Shown piece by piece: positions 42,132-51,215 of a stretch of DNA of 64,000 nt. The DNA lies in the NCBI RefSeq assembly GCF_004208515.1, contig NZ_SGIM01000003.1, forward strand, positions 248,001 to 312,000, read 5' to 3'. The position numbers and the translations under genes are program-made. The notes beneath the pieces are model-generated. The model was not told the origin of the DNA. It saw only the letters and a program-made list of their open reading frames with translations, and did no database searches. Positions within the stretch are counted from its first letter, which is position 1. Each line of letters opens with the position of its first letter. The stretch comes from Acinetobacter halotolerans. Its GTDB lineage: Bacteria > Pseudomonadota > Gammaproteobacteria > Pseudomonadales > Moraxellaceae.

Positions 42132-43505
42132 ATGTCCGATCAGAACGATAAGCTTAAGAACCTGAAAACCTCGTCTGTGGATCGTCGCTTATCGATCGCA
42201 AAAGCTTCTTTACTTGCTGGCACACGTTGGGCAACAGCTAACGCGACTTCTATGTTTTCTAATGAACAAGAAAAAGAAAAAAAACGTAAAAAAGCCATGA
42301 GTGATCAAGCCAATTATCTCGTCGCGGAAATTGGTAAACTTAAAGGTTCAATCGTCAAGATTGGACAAATGATGGCTTTATATGGCGAACATTTTTTACC
42401 TGAAGAAATCACGCAAGCACTGAATACGCTAAACAATCAAACTGTAGCGTTAGCTTGGCCTGCGATCAAAGCGCATTTACAAGAACAATTAGGCTCAAAA
42501 CTTGACGATCTAACCATTGACCATGAACCAATCGGAACAGCTTCACTGGCACAAGTACATCGCGCCACACGTAAATCTGATGGTTTAGAGCTGGTTTTAA
42601 AAATTCAATATCCAGGTGTTGCTGAAGCAATTGACTCAGATATGAATTTGTTCAAAAACATGTTGAAACTCACTCGTATGGTGCCGCAAACACGTGAATT
42701 TGATCAATGGTTTGATGAAGTTCGTGAAATGATGCATCGCGAAGTTGATTATGGCATCGAAGCCGCGACAACTCGCCGTTTTGCAGCGCGTTTAAAAGAA
42801 GATCCTCGTTACATCGTTCCTCAAATCGTAAACGATTTTTGTGCTGAAAAAGTGCTCTGTATGACTTTTGAGCGTGGTGTACCGATTAACAGCCCTGTTA
42901 TGCTCTCTCTCCCTCAAGAACGTAGAAACCAACTAGGTGAAGCGTCTCTAGAAATTGCTGTACGAGAACTATTTGAATGGGGTGAAATGCAGACCGATCC
43001 AAACTTTGGTAACTATTTAGTTCGTCTAGGCAATGGCGATGATGTAAGAGATAAAATTGTTTTACTTGATTTTGGTGCAATTCGCCAATTTGATGACAAT
43101 TTACTCTCAGTGGCACGTAACCTAATCCAAGCTGGCTATGAGCACGACAAAGATGCAATGGTCAAAGCCATGACTGGTTATGAGTTTTTCGATGCGATGC
43201 CTGAAAGTATTAAACCAGGCATGGCAGATGTCTTTCTCATTGCGACTGAAGCATTTAGCTGCCCAAGCAACAATCCAAATATGCCAGTAGGTATTATGGA
43301 TGAACACGATCGCTATGATTGGAAAAAAAGTCAGCTTCATAGCCGTGTCATGCAACAAGCCGCTCAATCAATGGCATCTCGTTACTTCTCTGTTCCGCCC
43401 AAAGAGTTTATGTTTATTAGTCGCAAGTTTATTGGTGCTTATACATTTATGACCGTCATTGAAGCAAAGACGAATGTAAGGAAAATGATTCGTCAGTTTG
43501 CGTAA
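42132..43505 (+). CDS. ABC1/AarF/UbiB-family atypical kinase
   Basis: 457 residues. The ABC1-specific KxGQ motif is in GSIVKIGQMMALYGEHFLP (about residues 74-92). The Ala-rich nucleotide loop is IGTASLAQVHRA, followed by the invariant Lys in LVLKIQYPGV and the metal-binding DFG in VLLDFGAIRQFDD (Asp about 313). Proteins of this family use ATP to support ubiquinone and other lipid metabolism rather than protein phosphorylation. UbiB proper carries C-terminal transmembrane helices, which are not obvious here, so this is a soluble UbiB-like paralogue. A strong terminator follows. Confidence 0.82.
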   Translation: MSDQNDKLKNLKTSSVDRRLSIAKASLLAGTRWATANATSMFSNEQEKEKKRKKAMSDQANYLVAEIGKLKGSIVKIGQMMALYGEHFLPEEITQALNTLNNQTVALAWPAIKAHLQEQLGSKLDDLTIDHEPIGTASLAQVHRATRKSDGLELVLKIQYPGVAEAIDSDMNLFKNMLKLTRMVPQTREFDQWFDEVREMMHREVDYGIEAATTRRFAARLKEDPRYIVPQIVNDFCAEKVLCMTFERGVPINSPVMLSLPQERRNQLGEASLEIAVRELFEWGEMQTDPNFGNYLVRLGNGDDVRDKIVLLDFGAIRQFDDNLLSVARNLIQAGYEHDKDAMVKAMTGYEFFDAMPESIKPGMADVFLIATEAFSCPSNNPNMPVGIMDEHDRYDWKKSQLHSRVMQQAAQSMASRYFSVPPKEFMFISRKFIGAYTFMTVIEAKTNVRKMIRQFA

Positions 43506-43526
43506 CTCGTCCTCATAAAAGTCACT

Positions 43527-43564
43527 TTGACCAATCTGATTTGTCAGTTTGGTCAATTTTTTTT
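43527..43564 (+). terminator. Rho-independent terminator after the ABC1 kinase gene
   Basis: TTGACCAA (43527-43534) pairs with TTGGTCAA, enclosing CTGA-TTTG-TCAG, then eight T. Confidence 0.88.
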
Positions 43565-43733
43565 AGATTAATTTTTTAGTATTTTTATTTACTTATTTAA
43601 AAACAAATAGATAACATCAAACCATCATGCAAATCACCCTTTATCTATATCCAATCAGCAGGTCAAAGAAGACATAGTCTTTCGCTCTAGAACATGTCAG
43701 CATAAAATCACAACCATCCTCTAGGATAAAAAC

Positions 43734-45029
43734 ATGTCGAATATGATGAATAAAGCTCAAGGCATTGGGCTATCTTTGATCACAAAACTCGCAGGAAGCG
43801 ATATGCTCGATCAATTCAAATTGCGAAAATTTGTAGAAAAATCATTATATCAAGGTTCGAAAACAGGTTTTAAAGTACTTACAAAAACGCAGAAAGCCTT
43901 TAAATCACAACCTATTGATAAGCAACGTTTACCCAATCAAATCAATAAAAATTTATTTGATCTTAGTTTGACTGAAGAACAGCAGATGACTGCTGATGCA
44001 ATGTCACAATTTGCGCAAGAAGTATTGTACACTCTGGCCCATGATGCTGATCACCATGCGCAGTTTCCAGAAGAACTATGGCAACATCTCGTGGACTTAG
44101 GCTTAAATTACTACGCCCTACCTGAAGCTTTAGGCGGTGTTGCGGCAGAACAAAATATCGTCAGCAATATTCTAATTGCAGAAAGCTTAGCAAAAGGCGA
44201 TTTTAGTTTAACCGCGGGTTTACTGAGTACATTCAGTGTCATTAATGCCATTACCCGTTGGGGTTCAACTCAAGTCCAGTCGATGTATCTCCCATGCTTT
44301 GCTGAAGATACCGATGTGACAGCAAGTTTTGCGGTACAAGAAGCAACGCCTGCATTCAATCCTTTCCAATTAAAAACCACAGCGACAGAATCAAATGGTC
44401 AATTCTTCATTAACGGTGAAAAGACATTGGTCGTACTGGGTGATACCGCTGATGTGTTCTTAGTAAGTGCTGAATTTAATGGTCAGCCAGATGTCTTTGT
44501 CGTGCAGTGTAATGAAAGCATTTCGATTAAAGCCAATCCAGCTATGGGATTAAAAGCAACAGAAACTGCCACATTACAATTTAATCACACCCCTGCTTTG
44601 CGTTTAGGTGATGCAGATTTTGACTACACTGCATTTGTCGATCTCGGCAATCTCATGTGGTGTGCGATGGCTGTAGGTACTTGTGAAGCGATCAAGGAAT
44701 ACTGTATCAAATATGCCAATGAACGTACTGCATTTGGTGAGCCAATCTCTCATCGCCAAAGTGTGGCGTTTATGATTGCAGATATGGCGATTGAAATTGA
44801 TGCTATGCGTATGCTGGTTCTTAACGCGGCAAGCTTGGCAGAAGCAGGCCAACCATTCCACCGTGAAGCATATTTAGCACGTTTACTTTGTGCTGAAAAA
44901 ACCATGAAGATAGGTACAGATGGTGTACAAATCGTAGGTGGGCATGGTTTCACTAAAGAACATCCAGTTGAGCGTTGGTACAGAGACATACGTGCCACTG
45001 CAATTTTACATTCTGGCTTACATGCTTAA
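43734..45029 (+). CDS. Acyl-CoA dehydrogenase family protein lacking the usual catalytic Glu
   Basis: 431 residues. An N-terminal extension of about 80 residues precedes the ACAD fold, which starts near LSLTEEQQMTADAM. FAD-binding features are visible (ASFAVQEATPAFNPF, FFINGEKTLVVLGDTAD) and the C-terminal domain has GGHGFTKEHPVERWYRDIRA. In the catalytic position, where active members read I-Y-E-G-T, this protein reads ILHSG and stops five residues on. So the base Glu is replaced by His and the tail is missing. The next gene, 22 bases on, is a complete ACAD with EGT. The pair may form a mixed enzyme. Confidence 0.8.
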   Translation: MSNMMNKAQGIGLSLITKLAGSDMLDQFKLRKFVEKSLYQGSKTGFKVLTKTQKAFKSQPIDKQRLPNQINKNLFDLSLTEEQQMTADAMSQFAQEVLYTLAHDADHHAQFPEELWQHLVDLGLNYYALPEALGGVAAEQNIVSNILIAESLAKGDFSLTAGLLSTFSVINAITRWGSTQVQSMYLPCFAEDTDVTASFAVQEATPAFNPFQLKTTATESNGQFFINGEKTLVVLGDTADVFLVSAEFNGQPDVFVVQCNESISIKANPAMGLKATETATLQFNHTPALRLGDADFDYTAFVDLGNLMWCAMAVGTCEAIKEYCIKYANERTAFGEPISHRQSVAFMIADMAIEIDAMRMLVLNAASLAEAGQPFHREAYLARLLCAEKTMKIGTDGVQIVGGHGFTKEHPVERWYRDIRATAILHSGLHA

Positions 45030-45051
45030 TTGATGACCTGAGGATAATACA

Positions 45052-46254
45052 ATGAATTTACAAAATCCTAAAAAATTCAAAATGATGGTTGATCAAGCAC
45101 ATGAAGTTGCTTTAAATGTGTTACGCCCGATTTCTCGTAAATATGACAAAGCAGAACATGCCTATCCAAAAGAATTGGATATGTTAGCCTCTTTGGTTGA
45201 TGGCATGAATGAAGGTGGTGAAGGCATTAATGCAGGCGCAGCTGTTGGAAAAAAACGCGGTGAAGTTGAAACAGGTAATAAAAACGGCAACAACATGTCG
45301 ACTGCACTTGGTGTCATCGAAATGTGTTATGGCGATACGGGTTTATTACTCAGTATGCCACGTCAAGGCTTAGGTAATTCTGCTATCGCTGCGGTCGCCA
45401 ATGATGAACAACTTGAACGTTTTAAAAATACTTGGGCGGCTATGGCAATTACTGAACCAGGTTGTGGCTCAGACTCTGCAGCTATTCGTACCACAGCGAC
45501 CAAAGATGGCGATGACTATATTCTAAATGGTGAGAAAATCTTCGTTACTTCAGGCGAACGTGCTGACTCGGTTGTCGTTTGGGCAACATTGGATAAAAAA
45601 CTAGGTCGTGCGGCGATTAAATCCTTTGTAGTACCAAAAGGCACCGCAGGAATGAAGGTAGAACGTCTAGAGCATAAGTTAGGTATCAAAGCATCAGATA
45701 CCGCAGTGATTAGTTTCATTGACTGTCGTGTCCCTGCTGCAAATCTATTAGGCAATCCTGAAATTGATGTAGCTAAAGGTTTTGCTGGGGTAATGGAAAC
45801 CTTTGACAATACTCGACCGCTAGTCGCTGCAATGGCAATTGGTTGCGCTAAAGCTTCATTAGAGCGAATCAAAGAGATATTTAAAGACCAACTTGATCCT
45901 GACTATAAAACGCCCTATCTCCAAACTTCGAATTTAGCTGCCCAAATTTATCGTATGGAAGCCGAATGGGAAGCAGCTCGTTTGTTAACGCTAAAAGCAA
46001 CTTGGATGGCTGACAATAAAAAACCAAACTCTAAAGAAGCTTCGATTGCTAAAGCAAAAGCTGGACGTGTGGGTAATGAAATTACCCTGAAATGTGTTGA
46101 ACTGGCTGCAAGCCTTGGTTATGGTGAGGATGAGTTGTTAGAAAAATGGGCCCGTGATTCAAAAATTTTAGATATTTTTGAGGGTACTCAACAAATTCAA
46201 CAATTGATCATCGCTCGTCGTGAGTTAGGTAAATCATCAAGCGAATTGAAGTAA
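45052..46254 (+). CDS. Acyl-CoA dehydrogenase
   Basis: 400 residues. Features are AMAITEPGCGSDSAAIRTTA (about 136-155, the FAD/substrate loop), YILNGEKIFVTSG, VPKGTAGMKVERLEHKLGIK, and the catalytic ILDIFEGTQQIQQLIIARREL near the C-terminus with Glu in EGT. It introduces the alpha-beta double bond of an acyl-CoA. An insertion with GINAGAAVGKKRGEVETGNK near residue 55 is longer than in MCAD-like enzymes. GAGGA precedes the ATG by nine bases. It is co-transcribed with the ACAD-like gene upstream, and a terminator follows. The acyl substrate is unknown. Confidence 0.88.
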   Translation: MNLQNPKKFKMMVDQAHEVALNVLRPISRKYDKAEHAYPKELDMLASLVDGMNEGGEGINAGAAVGKKRGEVETGNKNGNNMSTALGVIEMCYGDTGLLLSMPRQGLGNSAIAAVANDEQLERFKNTWAAMAITEPGCGSDSAAIRTTATKDGDDYILNGEKIFVTSGERADSVVVWATLDKKLGRAAIKSFVVPKGTAGMKVERLEHKLGIKASDTAVISFIDCRVPAANLLGNPEIDVAKGFAGVMETFDNTRPLVAAMAIGCAKASLERIKEIFKDQLDPDYKTPYLQTSNLAAQIYRMEAEWEAARLLTLKATWMADNKKPNSKEASIAKAKAGRVGNEITLKCVELAASLGYGEDELLEKWARDSKILDIFEGTQQIQQLIIARRELGKSSSELK

Positions 46255-46280
46255 TCGAAATCTGTAAAAATATTCCATTA

Positions 46281-46308
46281 GAAAAGGCTTTCGAGTCTTT
46301 TCTTTTTT
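46281..46308 (+). terminator. Rho-independent terminator after the acyl-CoA dehydrogenase pair
   Basis: GAAAAGGCT (46281-46289), loop TTCG, AGTCTTTTC (46294-46302), then a T-run to 46308. Confidence 0.85.
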
Positions 46309-46475
46309 ATTTATTATCTAAGTAATAAGCATAAGTTAATAGATGAATAAAATTCGCCTCCACCCTTTAATTTCATTTCCAACAGTCCATTGCACATTAG
46401 ACAGGGATATAAATTAGATTCTATATTATAAAAATAAAAATTAGATGAAAGATATTAAAAACATAGGCTAAAAAA

Positions 46476-47174
46476 ATGAAAGTAGATTATACACAAGATG
46501 AAATAGATTCTCGCACCCTTAAACTGATTGTGGGGTTAATTGCATTATTTCTGGCAAGTTTAACAAGTTTTTTAACGCATGGAGAAATCCAATCTATTAG
46601 TGAATCTTATCATCATGATGGATTAGTGCGTAATATATTCGTAGGTTGTCTATTCGCAATAGCTTCTTTCCTATTCGCTTACAACGGTCAAGAACCTCAA
46701 AAAGAAGCTCTCATTAGTAAAATTGCAGCAGTTTCAGCACTTGGAGTTGCATTATTCCCTTGCAAATGTGAGGTGATGGGTAATGTTTGCAAAAATATTA
46801 ATGAATATAATCAAATAGTTTTTGGAATTATGCATATTATATCTGCGATTGTTATGTTTCTCATTTTAGCTAGATTCTGTCAAATTTTTTATCAAAGGGC
46901 AAAAACCAAATTTCTACGAGATGGAAATATCATGGCAAAACGAAGATCTTATATATATCTTATCTCAGGAATTACAATTGTCTTATCAATGTTGATACTG
47001 ATACTAGATATGTTAATTCAATATTTACCTAATCCCATCATTCTAAATCCTAGGCTAGTGTACTGGTGTGAATTTTTTGGACTTGTCGCGTTTGGTATCT
47101 CTTGGCTAACATCAAGTAAAATTTTACCATTTATGGCAATGGAACACGAAGAGTTGCACATCTTAAAAAAATAA
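46476..47174 (+). CDS. Hypothetical six-helix membrane protein
   Basis: 232 residues with six hydrophobic helices (about 16-36, 49-67, 80-98, 113-136, 160-182, 196-214). The first loop has HGEIQSISESYHHDGLVRNIF followed by a helix with VGCLFAIASFLFAYNG, a pattern seen in a family of small uncharacterised bacterial membrane proteins with S-x-S-x-Y-Y near the outer face and FVG-L-x-x-x-x-LFxY-G. Cysteines in FPCKCEVMGNVCKNINEY could form disulfides in a periplasmic loop. Function unknown. It is a single gene, convergent with gor. Confidence 0.65.
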   Translation: MKVDYTQDEIDSRTLKLIVGLIALFLASLTSFLTHGEIQSISESYHHDGLVRNIFVGCLFAIASFLFAYNGQEPQKEALISKIAAVSALGVALFPCKCEVMGNVCKNINEYNQIVFGIMHIISAIVMFLILARFCQIFYQRAKTKFLRDGNIMAKRRSYIYLISGITIVLSMLILILDMLIQYLPNPIILNPRLVYWCEFFGLVAFGISWLTSSKILPFMAMEHEELHILKK

Positions 47175-47218
47175 TTATTCTTTCTTGTAGTTCCTAAGAA
47201 ATATTTCCACACGGGAAT

Positions 47219-47253
47219 TCAGTTTAATTTACGATGATACGGTAAATTAAACT
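47219..47253. repeat. Strong inverted repeat downstream of gor
   Basis: CAGTTTAATTTAC (47219-47231) and GTAAATTAAACTG (47241-47253) are perfect 13-base arms with a nine-base loop. It lies between two convergent genes, but without a T-run on either strand. It may still stop transcription or protect the mRNA end. Confidence 0.6.
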
Positions 47254-47262
47254 GAGTCTTAC

Positions 47263-48615
47263 CTATCGCATCGTCACAAACTCTTCAGCAGAGGTCGGGT
47301 GAATTGCAACGGTATTGTCAAAATCTTGTTTAGTCGCACCCATTTTCAATGCCACAGCAAAACCTTGCAAAATTTCATCCATTGCCAAACCAATCCCATG
47401 AATCCCAACAATCTTCTCGTCTTCACCAACACAAACCAATTTCATTTTAGTCGGCTGCCTGTGTTGCGTGATTGCACTAAACATTGATGTAAAAGATGAA
47501 CTATAAGTTTTGACGGATTGTTTTCCATATTTTTCAATTGCTTCAGCTTCTGTGATTCCAACCGTGCCAATCGGTGGATGACTAAACACAACGGTTGGAA
47601 TATTGTCATAATCCAAATATTCATTAGGTTTATTATTAAACAGTCTTTCGGATAAACGACGACCAGCCGCTACAGCAACAGGTGTTAATTCCATTTTACC
47701 CGTGATGTCTCCAACCGCATAAATACCCTCTTGCGAGGTATTTTGGTACTTATCAACCTCGATATAACCTCTCTCATTTAACTTAATATTGGCTTGATCA
47801 AGATTCATACTCGATGTATTCGGCTCTCGTCCTGTTGCCCATATTAAGCAATCAACAGTATGTTGCTCACCATTTTCCAAATGTAACACGACCGAACCAT
47901 CTTCATTTTTTGTGACCCGCTTAGGCACTGCCTGCGCATGTGCGATGATGCCATCTGTTTGCATCACCTCAAGCAGAGTTTCACTAATGAACTGATCAAA
48001 GCGGCGTACAGGTAAATCCTTACGAATAAACAATTCGACCTTTGATCCTAAGGCATTCAGTACTCCAGCAAGCTCAACTGCAATATAGCCAGAACCTACA
48101 ACAGCTGTCCTTTTAGGCAAAGCTGTTAACTCAAAAAAACCATTTGAATCGATACCATATTCAACGCCATCCAGTTTAGGCAAAGCTGGTTGAGTCCCTG
48201 TGGCAATTAAAATATGCTCTGCAGTATAGCGTTCAGCATTGACCTCAATGGTATTTTTATCAATAAAAGTTGCAGCACCATAAATCATATCAACTTTATT
48301 TTTACTTAGGCTATTTTGATAAGACCGATGAATTCGCTCAATATAGTCTTGTCTATTCTTGATTAAGATCTGCCAATCAAAAGACTCAATTTTGCTATTG
48401 AAGCCATAATCAGCTCCGTATTTTTGGATGGTTTCAGCGACTTGTGCTGCATACCACATCACTTTTTTAGGTACACAGCCAACATTGACACAAGTTCCAC
48501 CAATTTCACCCTTCTCAATCAAGGCGCATTTTTTACCATGCATAGCGGCTCGATTAACCGATGCAATACCGCCACTACCACCACCAATCACAATATAATC
48601 ATAATGTTTTGTCAT
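47263..48615 (-). CDS. gor: Glutathione-disulfide reductase
   Basis: 450 residues from the ATG at 48615 ([16 protein letters not shown]), with GAGG nine bases upstream; the open frame begins 25 codons earlier without support. FAD motif GGGSGG (residues 11-16). Redox motif [13 protein letters not shown] with Cys42 and Cys47. NADPH motif [15 protein letters not shown] near 175. C-terminal active-site HPTSAEE. It reduces glutathione disulfide with NADPH in the cytoplasm. The NADPH loop has [10 protein letters not shown], with Arg residues that favour the 2'-phosphate of NADPH. Confidence 0.93.
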   Translation of the reverse strand: MTKHYDYIVIGGGSGGIASVNRAAMHGKKCALIEKGEIGGTCVNVGCVPKKVMWYAAQVAETIQKYGADYGFNSKIESFDWQILIKNRQDYIERIHRSYQNSLSKNKVDMIYGAATFIDKNTIEVNAERYTAEHILIATGTQPALPKLDGVEYGIDSNGFFELTALPKRTAVVGSGYIAVELAGVLNALGSKVELFIRKDLPVRRFDQFISETLLEVMQTDGIIAHAQAVPKRVTKNEDGSVVLHLENGEQHTVDCLIWATGREPNTSSMNLDQANIKLNERGYIEVDKYQNTSQEGIYAVGDITGKMELTPVAVAAGRRLSERLFNNKPNEYLDYDNIPTVVFSHPPIGTVGITEAEAIEKYGKQSVKTYSSSFTSMFSAITQHRQPTKMKLVCVGEDEKIVGIHGIGLAMDEILQGFAVALKMGATKQDFDNTVAIHPTSAEEFVTMR

Positions 48616-48723
48616 TTTAGCCTCTTGAAATCTATTACAAGATTTTTTTAGTTCTACGTCATAGATAGATATACAGCAAGAGTGATTCAAATCAGTTTTT
48701 TTTTATTTTTTTAATACAAGAAA

Positions 48724-48756
48724 ACAAAAAAGCACCAATCATTGCTGATCAGTGCC
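48724..48756 (-). terminator. Terminator of alkM
   Basis: GCACCAATCA (48732-48741) pairs with TGATCAGTGC (48746-48755) across TTGC, with two G-U pairs. On the minus strand it is followed by a T-run (A-tract 48724-48731). Confidence 0.75.
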
Positions 48757-48778
48757 TCGAGTTTTGGAAATTTAAAAT

Positions 48779-50023
48779 TTAGTCTGTAACAGCAACTTCA
48801 GTTGATGTTTGTTCTAAAGATGGATCTACCATACCAAATTTCTTGAAGAGTTTTGCACGACGTTTTGGATAAATATTGGCTTTATTGAGATCACCTTTAT
48901 AATGATCCACTACACGTTTATCCATCATTTTAAACCATAATGGTGGAATTAATGCAGGTAGAAGCATACTTGCATAACCACTTGGTAACTCTGGTGCTTC
49001 ATCAAAATGACGTAATGCTTGGAATGGACGAGTCGGGTAAGCGTGATGGTCTGAATGACGTTGTAACTGATACAAGAACAAATTAGTCACAATGTTATTA
49101 TTGTTCCAACTATGCTCAGGCATTGTACGCTGATATTTACCATCTGCATTTTTCTGACGCTTCAAGCCATAGTGTTCGATATAATTAATAATTTCGAACA
49201 AAGTAATACCATAGAATGCCTGAGTCGCTAAGTAAGGAATGACACCTTTACCAAACAAACCAATCATTGAGCCATGGAATGCTGCACTCATTCCCCAACC
49301 TTGAAGTAATTCATTATCTTTAGACCAGAATTCTAAGCCTTTACGTTTTAAACGATTGGTTTCAATCTCGATTGCTGACTTAAAAGAACCGAAAACTGTA
49401 CGTGGCCAAAACTCATAAAATGTTTCACCCATTTGTGAAGATGCTGGATCTTCAGGTGTCGCAGCACGTTTATGGTGGCCATAAGGGTGTTCAATACGGA
49501 AATGATTGTACCCTGTTGGAACGAGTGCCAAATGTGACAGAATATGGTCAATACGATCATGCTTATGGCTGAGTTCATGTGCGGTATTAATCGCAATACC
49601 ATTAATTGCACCCATTGAAATACCAAGGAAAATTTTATCAATGAATGATGTTTCTTTTCGACTTGTTAAGTAACATGCATAAAAATTCGCTGCGTACTGT
49701 AGCGGAATGAAGCTTTTGACTAAACGCGAATAGTATGGGTCTTTTTCTAAAAGCTTAATATCTTCTTCAGATGGGTTATTTGCATCTTTACCAATGATTG
49801 TATCAATTGTTGGAATAACAATATGTAAAACAATCGGTCCGCCCAATGCAAAAACTTTTTTCAATGGACGAGGTGCAAACTGATAACCTGCTAAAATACC
49901 GATTCCGATTGCAGGTAAAGCTGGACTAATCGCCCATAAGTAACGTTTACGATCCAACGCTATTTTTGATTTAGGAATGCTTACTGGTGTAAGTTCGTGC
50001 TCTACATTTACTGGCGCATTCAT
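48779..50023 (-). CDS. alkM: Alkane 1-monooxygenase AlkM
   Basis: 414 residues from the ATG at 50023 (MNAPVNVEHEL), the start form of other Acinetobacter AlkM proteins; an ATG four codons earlier (50035) is also open. It is an integral-membrane non-heme di-iron hydroxylase that oxidises n-alkanes to 1-alkanols with rubredoxin as electron donor. The His boxes are HELSHK (about 142-147), EHPYGHHKRAATPEDPA, NYIEHYGLKR and LQRHSDHHAYPTRPFQ, with about six helices. No rubredoxin or rubredoxin reductase is adjacent, as in Acinetobacter baylyi. It is divergent from alkR, its likely activator. Confidence 0.95.
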   Translation of the reverse strand: MNAPVNVEHELTPVSIPKSKIALDRKRYLWAISPALPAIGIGILAGYQFAPRPLKKVFALGGPIVLHIVIPTIDTIIGKDANNPSEEDIKLLEKDPYYSRLVKSFIPLQYAANFYACYLTSRKETSFIDKIFLGISMGAINGIAINTAHELSHKHDRIDHILSHLALVPTGYNHFRIEHPYGHHKRAATPEDPASSQMGETFYEFWPRTVFGSFKSAIEIETNRLKRKGLEFWSKDNELLQGWGMSAAFHGSMIGLFGKGVIPYLATQAFYGITLFEIINYIEHYGLKRQKNADGKYQRTMPEHSWNNNNIVTNLFLYQLQRHSDHHAYPTRPFQALRHFDEAPELPSGYASMLLPALIPPLWFKMMDKRVVDHYKGDLNKANIYPKRRAKLFKKFGMVDPSLEQTSTEVAVTD

Positions 50024-50163
50024 CATCTTTTCCATATCTTTTCTATATACTTATATTTTCTAGGAAAATGTAACAGATTACAGTTGCGAGCGTCCAAAAA
50101 ACCTATGTCAGAGTCTTTGGCATATTTCTGCCTGTTTTTGTCCCTTAAGCACATAAACACATG

Positions 50164-50191
50164 TTGAGTTATCTCTCTAGAGCTCTATAAT
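50164..50191 (+). promoter_or_regulatory. Promoter of alkR
   Basis: TTGAGT (50164-50169), 16 bases, TATAAT (50186-50191), then 31 bases to the alkR ATG. An AGAGCTCT dyad lies in the spacer. The alkM promoter must lie in the same 200-base divergent gap, but is not sharp by eye (candidate TTGGAC ... TTACAT on the minus strand). Confidence 0.55.
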
Positions 50192-50222
50192 TTATAGAAT
50201 AACTACATCATGTAAAAATCAT

Positions 50223-51155
50223 ATGGATGCTCTAAGTAAAATTTTTGCTGATATTCATTTAAATCATACTGAATATATCTACTTGAAAACTCAAGGAGAA
50301 TGGAGTTTTTTTTGCCAAGATCAAACGGCATTGATTGTACATATTGTGTTGGTCGGTTCGGTTTATATTCAAATTGATGCTCATAACAACGTAACTGCTC
50401 ATGCAGGTGAAATTGTGCTTATTCCGTCAGGAAAAGCACATATTGGTGCAGATAATGCAATTACCAAGCTCGTTGATGCGATTGATATTTCAAAATTCTT
50501 CGATGGTCACAAAGAAGATGCCTTAGAATTTGGTACGGATTCTTCAAATAAAAATCTAATTTTAACGATACGTTGCCAAATCGACACCATCATGGCACGT
50601 CCATTTGTTCAAGCACTTCCATTGTTAATTCACCTACAACAAGGTGATGCGACCGCACCAGAATGGTTACAAATAGGACTACATTTTCTCGCATTAGAAA
50701 CCCAAAATATTCAGGCAGGTCGAGATATTATTATTGATCATTTAGTTAATATTTTATTAATTAAATGTATACGCGATCACATTCAACAAATATCCACACA
50801 ACACGGATGGCTCAGCGCACTCAACCATCCAGAATTGAGTAATAGCTTGGCAGCAATCCATAATCATCCAGAGGATGCTTGGACAGTCGAATTATTGGCT
50901 GAACAATGCTGTATGTCACGTTCAAAATTTGCGAGTTTATTCCATGACGTTATTGGTGAATCACCACTTGCCTATTTACAACAACATCGAATGCGATTAG
51001 CCAGCCAATATTTACGTAAAAGTAATTACTCGGTTCAACAAATTGCAAATAAAGTAGGTTATTCCTCTGAAACTGCTTTTAGTCAAGCATTTAAAAGAAC
51101 ATTTGAATTATCGCCCAAACAATATAGGCAACAATTTGTTGAAGAAGAAGATTGA
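50223..51155 (+). CDS. alkR: AraC-family alkane-responsive regulator AlkR
   Basis: 310 residues. An N-terminal cupin-like sensing domain (about 1-150, including HAGEIVLIPSGKAHIG) is followed by an AraC/XylS double helix-turn-helix at about 205-305, with WTVELLAEQCCMSRSKFASL, then SVQQIANKVGYSSETAFSQA and FKRTFELSPKQYRQQF. In Acinetobacter AlkR activates alkM with long-chain alkanes. The divergent position to alkM supports that assignment. A bidirectional terminator follows. Confidence 0.88.
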   Translation: MDALSKIFADIHLNHTEYIYLKTQGEWSFFCQDQTALIVHIVLVGSVYIQIDAHNNVTAHAGEIVLIPSGKAHIGADNAITKLVDAIDISKFFDGHKEDALEFGTDSSNKNLILTIRCQIDTIMARPFVQALPLLIHLQQGDATAPEWLQIGLHFLALETQNIQAGRDIIIDHLVNILLIKCIRDHIQQISTQHGWLSALNHPELSNSLAAIHNHPEDAWTVELLAEQCCMSRSKFASLFHDVIGESPLAYLQQHRMRLASQYLRKSNYSVQQIANKVGYSSETAFSQAFKRTFELSPKQYRQQFVEEED

Positions 51156-51159
51156 ACAC

Positions 51160-51189
51160 AAAAAAGACACCGATTTAGGTGTCTTTTTT
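51160..51189. terminator. Bidirectional terminator between alkR and lpxA
   Basis: AAAAAAGACACC (51160 on), loop GATTTA, GGTGTCTTTTTT. It also ends the long minus-strand envelope transcript after lpxA. Confidence 0.9.
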
Positions 51190-51215
51190 CTTTTTTATCA
51201 ACTAAGTTTGCTTAG

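Noticed and set aside
45516..45872. 118-codon minus-strand open frame inside the acyl-CoA dehydrogenase gene
   Set aside because: Antisense shadow of a well-supported gene, without start signals.
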